Positions 59,980-64,000 of a stretch of 64,000 nt of DNA are shown here, one piece after another. The first letter of the stretch is position 1. Every line of letters begins with the position of its first letter. Origin of the DNA: Spirodela intermedia. Its lineage: Eukaryota; Streptophyta; Magnoliopsida; Alismatales; Araceae. Position numbers and translations under genes: made by a program. The stretch lies in NCBI GenBank assembly GCA_902729315.2, contig LR746272.1, forward strand, positions 4,905,037 to 4,969,036, read 5' to 3'. The notes beneath the pieces are model-generated. The model had not been told where the DNA came from. It did no database searches and was given only the letters and a program-made list of their open reading frames with translations.

Positions 59980-61590
59980 CACCCCCCAACTTAAATCATT
60001 GCTAGTCCCTTAGCAATGGAATTACGAAAATAAAATTTTACAAATCTCAAACATCATATTTCAATACAGAAAAAAATATATAATTAGAAATGATGCACCG
60101 TTAAACACTTTGGATTCTTATATCAAGTATTTAAGAATGATGCCAAGCACTTAAATGTTTAAACACTCCTTGGAATAACAATCTAGACTTCACTTCTTCT
60201 ATTCACATCTTTATCACTTCTTCACTCATAGATGTATTTACAAGATGTTCCAACTATTAATACTCATCCAAGAATAATATTGATCTTACATTTCCCTTTT
60301 TCTATGACTTGATTTTTGAAGTTTGCACTATATTTCTTCCTTTTTTTTTTATAAATAGTGGATAAGTAGCTTTTCTTGTAGACAAATTTCGACAATAAGA
60401 ATGATGTCTCACACCCTCCATGTGTACTCTTCATTTTCAGGGCTTTCACTTTATCCACTTATTTTTCAGCAAGTATTTTTCTATGCATTTTTTTAGATTT
60501 TCGACAATGAGAATGATGTCTCACACCCTCCATGTGTACTCTTCGTTTCTAGATTTTTCACATTGCTCTCTCTTTTTTTTTTTTTTGAAATAAGTGATTT
60601 CTCCTCACAAGTCCTATAAATCAGGGTGCAAAAATCTCCATTAAACTCAAATGATCAATCAAATTTTCACATCAGGTAAATACTATCCATCAAGATCATG
60701 AAGTGAAAATCTGTAAAATCAAATTCATGTTATCTATCATGTATCCAAAGAGTATTCCAACATTTTATGCTACTAGATCATTCTTTTGACTCAATAATAA
60801 TCTTCCTAGTATCTCTTGGTATCAATCAATCTAATTGATTTAATTTTTCATGCATGTAATATGATGTAAGAAATTTGTAAATTAGATAGTTCTGACAATT
60901 CCATTTTTTGTTTTTAGTTCTATTTTTAGCAGCAATAAATTTGTCAAAAATAAATCAAAGCTGTCTTCTTTATTGTTGTAATTTCGAATTTCAGTAATAT
61001 ATATCTAGGGGATTGAAATGTGAGAAAAGGGTCTTCTGTGATTTCAAATTTTGGGCTATTTTTTGTCTACTATTTTTGACAGTCTGTTGTTTCTAGCAGA
61101 AAACTAGAAAATAGATGTTGCAATTTTTCCGAATTTTCTTTTATTTTTATTTTTTTAGTTGCTGTTTTAAGTTGAATAAAATGCAAACACATGGTCTTTA
61201 TCGTCCTACAGCATAAATTAATAATGAATACTTCACCCCCCAAATTAAAAATGACATTGTCCTCAATGACACAGAAAACTCGAAATAGAATATGCAGAAA
61301 ATATAATTTTCAAGTGAAGTATGCATATTTGCAAAGTTAAGCATTAAAAATATTTTCATAAATGTTTAAGCTCAGAAAGACATCACCTCAACCTCGTTTT
61401 TAATTTTCCACTTCATCTTACACTCCTCCTCCTGCACTTTTTCGAAAAAAAACAAATACAGAAACAAGTACTGCGAAATTCTAAGAAAAACAGAGCTTAA
61501 AAAAAAATCAAACAGAATGAAATAAAAACCATGGGTTGCCTCCCATGCAGTGCTAAATTTAATGTCTCCAGCTGGACTCCTTGGTCTTAC
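59980..61590 (-). other. 3' non-coding region of element 4
   Basis: LTR-adjacent polypurine tract (minus TTTAAGTTGGGGGGTG), duplicated AATGATGTCTCACACCCTCC units at about 60400 and 60510, and a second purine tract at 61231-61250. No gene is visible. Confidence 0.72.
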
Positions 61591-62336
61591 TCTCAAATTT
61601 CTTTTCATAATAAAATTTCTTTTTCTACAAGGCGTTCATTTTCTATGTAATGTTTAAGCCGCTATCTATTTACCTTAAAGTTATGATCACTTTTAGGTTC
61701 TTTAATCATTACAGTCCCATGATCATATGTCTCTTCCACCACATAAGGCCCTTTCCATTTTGATTTTAACTTTCTTGGGAATAATTTCAGCCTAGAATCA
61801 TATAACCACACTTTTTGTCCAACATCAAATTTTTTCTTGCTAATGTATTTATCATGGAAAGTTTTAGTTTTTTCTTTATATATTCTATGATTTTCATAAG
61901 CTTCATTCCTCAACTCCTCTAATTCATGTAACTGAAAAATTCTATGCCCACCAGCTGATTTTTCATCCATACATAAATTTTTTATAGCCAATAATGCTTT
62001 ATGCTCTATTTCCACAGCAAGATGACATGGCTTTCCAAAAATGAGACGAAATGGGGACATACCTATGGGATTTTTATAAGCTATTCTATAAGCCCATAAT
62101 GCATCTTGTAATTTCGTGGGCCAATCTTTCCTATCTGGTCTAACTATTTTTCTCAAAATTCTCTGAATTTCTCTATTTGCTACTTCAGCTTGCCCATTTG
62201 TTTGGGGATGATATGGAGTGGCTACTTTGTGGTGTACTCCATTCTTTTTTAACAGTTCCCTGAAATGTTTATTTGTAAAATGTGTTCCTCCATCACTAAT
62301 AATCACTCTAGGACATCCAAATCTCGAAAAAATATT
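61590..62336 (-). pseudogene. Integrase core end and C-terminal domain, element 4
   Basis: The frame 61662-62306 has [20 protein letters not shown], the catalytic Glu in [30 protein letters not shown], and the C-terminal DNA-binding part [18 protein letters not shown]. It is separated from the first half of the core by a frameshift near 62337. Confidence 0.85.
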
Positions 62337-62339
62337 TTC

Positions 62340-63545
62340 CTACAAAAATTTCATCACGATTTTATGATCATTAGTTCTAGTAGGAATAGCTTCCACCCAC
62401 TTCGACACATAATCAACAGCAAGCAAAATATATTCATATTTTTCAGCTGATGGGAAAGGACCCATGAAATCTATTCCCCATACATCAAAAATTTCGACTA
62501 CTGACATGTTACTCATGGGCATTTCATATTTTTTACTCATGTTACCTATAGATTGGCATGAAATACATGTTCTACTAAATTCTATAGAATCTCTAATGAT
62601 TGTAGGCCAATAAAAACCACACTGAAAAATTTTTGCAATTGTTTTTCGTCCAGAGAAATGTCCTCCACAGTTAGATGAATGGCACATGTTAATAATGCTA
62701 TGATATTCTTCTTCAAGAACACATCTCCTTAAAATTTGATCATTGCCCAAGTAATATAAATCAGGATCATGCCAAAAATAATTTCTAATCTTAGAAAAGA
62801 AATGATTTTTTATGTTCTTATCCCACTGTTCTAGAGTTTTTCCAGAAACCAGAAAATTAACAATATGTGCATACCATGGTGATGGTTGATGTTGAGCTGC
62901 CATCAATTGTTCATCTAGAAATGCATCTTGTAAAGGTGCTGCATTTATTCCTGTATCACTTAATCTAGAAAGATGGTCAGCAAAAACATTCTTGAAACCT
63001 TTTTTATCTTTTATTTCTAAGTCAAATTTTTGTAACAATAAAATCCATCTTAATAAATGTGGCTTTGCATCTTTCTTATTTAACAGATATTTTAATGCTG
63101 CATGATCAGTATAAATAATAATTTTAGCTCTCAAAATATATGATCTAAACTTTTCTAACGAAAATACTACAACTAACAACTCCTTTTCAGTCATGGTATA
63201 ATTTAATTGAGCATCGAATATAGTTTTACTAGCATATGAAATTACTATGGGTTTTGACTCTTTTGTTTGTCCTAGAACGGCCCCCACTGCATAATTCGAT
63301 GCATCACACATTATTTCAAAGGGAAGGGACCAATCAGGAGCTTGTAAAATGGGTGCCTTAGTAAGTAATCTTTTTATTTCAGAAAAAGACTCAAAACATT
63401 TTTCATCAAAATTAAAAGGCACATCTTTAGATAATAGCATGGTGAGAGGTTTAAAAATTTTTGAAAAATCTTGAATAAATTTTCTGTAATAACCTGCATG
63501 ACCTAAGAAAGATATAATCTGTTTTACTAAATTCGGAGGTTTCAT
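62340..63545 (-). pseudogene. RNase H and integrase N-terminal half, element 4 (401 aa open)
   Basis: RT connection (FLGHAGYYRKFIQDFSKI), RNase H with acidic residues in CDASNYAVGAVLGQ, TMTEKELL and IYTDHAALKYLL, a VFADHLSRL end, then the integrase HHCC zinc domain (CHSSNCGGHF, CISCQ) and the first catalytic Asp in GIDFMGPF. All key residues visible here are kept; only the frame links to its neighbours are lost. Confidence 0.88.
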
Positions 63546-64000
63546 TTAGATATAATAGCAATTTTTGCTCTATCCACCTCTAAACCCTTTTCACTCACAA
63601 TATAACCCAACACAACTCCCTCTTTAACCATAAAATGTGATTTCTCCCAACTCAAAACTAATTTTTTCTCTATGCATTTCTCAAGTACATGCTGTAAATG
63701 ATTTAAGCATTCATCAAATGATTCACCGAAAACAAAAAAATCGTCCATAAAAATTTCCATGTATTTTCCAATCATATCAGAAAAAATAGACAGCATACAT
63801 CTTTGAAATGTGGCTGGAGCATTACACAGACCAAAAGGCATGCGTTTAAAAGCAAAAGTACCAAATGGACAAGTGAAAGTTGTTTTTCCTTGATCTAAAG
63901 GGTTTATATAAATTTGATTATAACCAGAGTATCCATCCAGAAAACAAAAAAAGTTTTTTCCAGCTAATTTTTCTAGAATTTGATTAGTAAATGATAGGGG
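63542..64000 (-). pseudogene. Reverse transcriptase part, element 4 (runs off window)
   Basis: MPFGLCNAPATFQRC and the active-site box EIFMDDFFVFGESFDE are intact in 63542-63841. It continues to the right edge with the region upstream of the palm (open status not traced). One frameshift separates it from RNase H. Confidence 0.87.

Larger units (their letters stand above)
58340..64000 (-). mobile_element. Athila-type element 4, pol-bearing, partly in window
   Basis: 3' LTR 58340-59979, polypurine tract and 3' non-coding region to about 61590, then integrase, RNase H and reverse transcriptase running off the right edge. It is the least damaged pol here, with apparent frameshifts only near 62337 and 63543. 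The left flank GCCAG would be one half of its target duplication. Confidence 0.88.

Overview
This is nuclear DNA of a flowering plant, most likely a monocot. The basis is a plant BAHD acyltransferase gene with a spliceosomal intron and very GC-rich exons, set in AT-rich repeat DNA. Almost everything else is one lineage of Ty3/gypsy LTR retrotransposon of the Athila type: LTRs of about 1.63-1.77 kb that read TGATAAGTC...CACGTCA, a tRNA-Asp primer site, a gag with a retrotransposon capsid domain, and a pol of protease, reverse transcriptase, RNase H and integrase. I see no rRNA, tRNA gene, CRISPR array or prokaryotic feature.

Layout. 1-15851: a decayed Athila element on the minus strand whose 5' LTR is split by a young, complete, gag-only element (7391-15258, target duplication TCACC). 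15852-20667: left arm of a large inverted duplication, with a 0.36 kb block, an old LTR, the BAHD gene (18713-20140, +) and the first 66 bases of a copia-like LTR. 20668-38598: a second Athila wreck holding two solo LTRs with perfect target duplications (TAATG, TATAT), its 5' LTR split by a third full-length element (27846-38232). 38599-46698: a GC-rich unrecognised block split by a solo LTR (GCCCT), AT-rich DNA, a pyrimidine tract and two old LTRs. 46699-51213: right arm of the inverted duplication with the second BAHD copy (48989-47562, -). 51214-57609: a decayed gag-only element on the plus strand. 57610-64000: an LTR fragment, then the 3' part of a fourth pol-bearing element that leaves the window.

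How the parts work together. The gag-only elements lack protease, RT, RNase H and integrase. They keep LTRs, primer site and polypurine tract, so they would have to move using the enzymes of a pol-bearing relative such as the one at 58340-64000. In place of pol they carry a shared acidic tail of about 330 residues that I do not recognise. The two BAHD genes differ at only six of 444 residues and probably make the same acylating enzyme.

The signals most worth a second look are: the intact 839-codon gag-plus-tail frame in a young element; a plant snRNA-type promoter pair (USE plus TATA at a fixed 24-base gap) antisense within the LTRs, followed by a GC-rich foldable segment and a T-run; a second polypurine tract inside the elements; and the inverted BAHD duplication, whose two arms share one retrotransposon insertion but carry different element bodies. 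Many boundaries were placed by eye; identities and ages are estimates.
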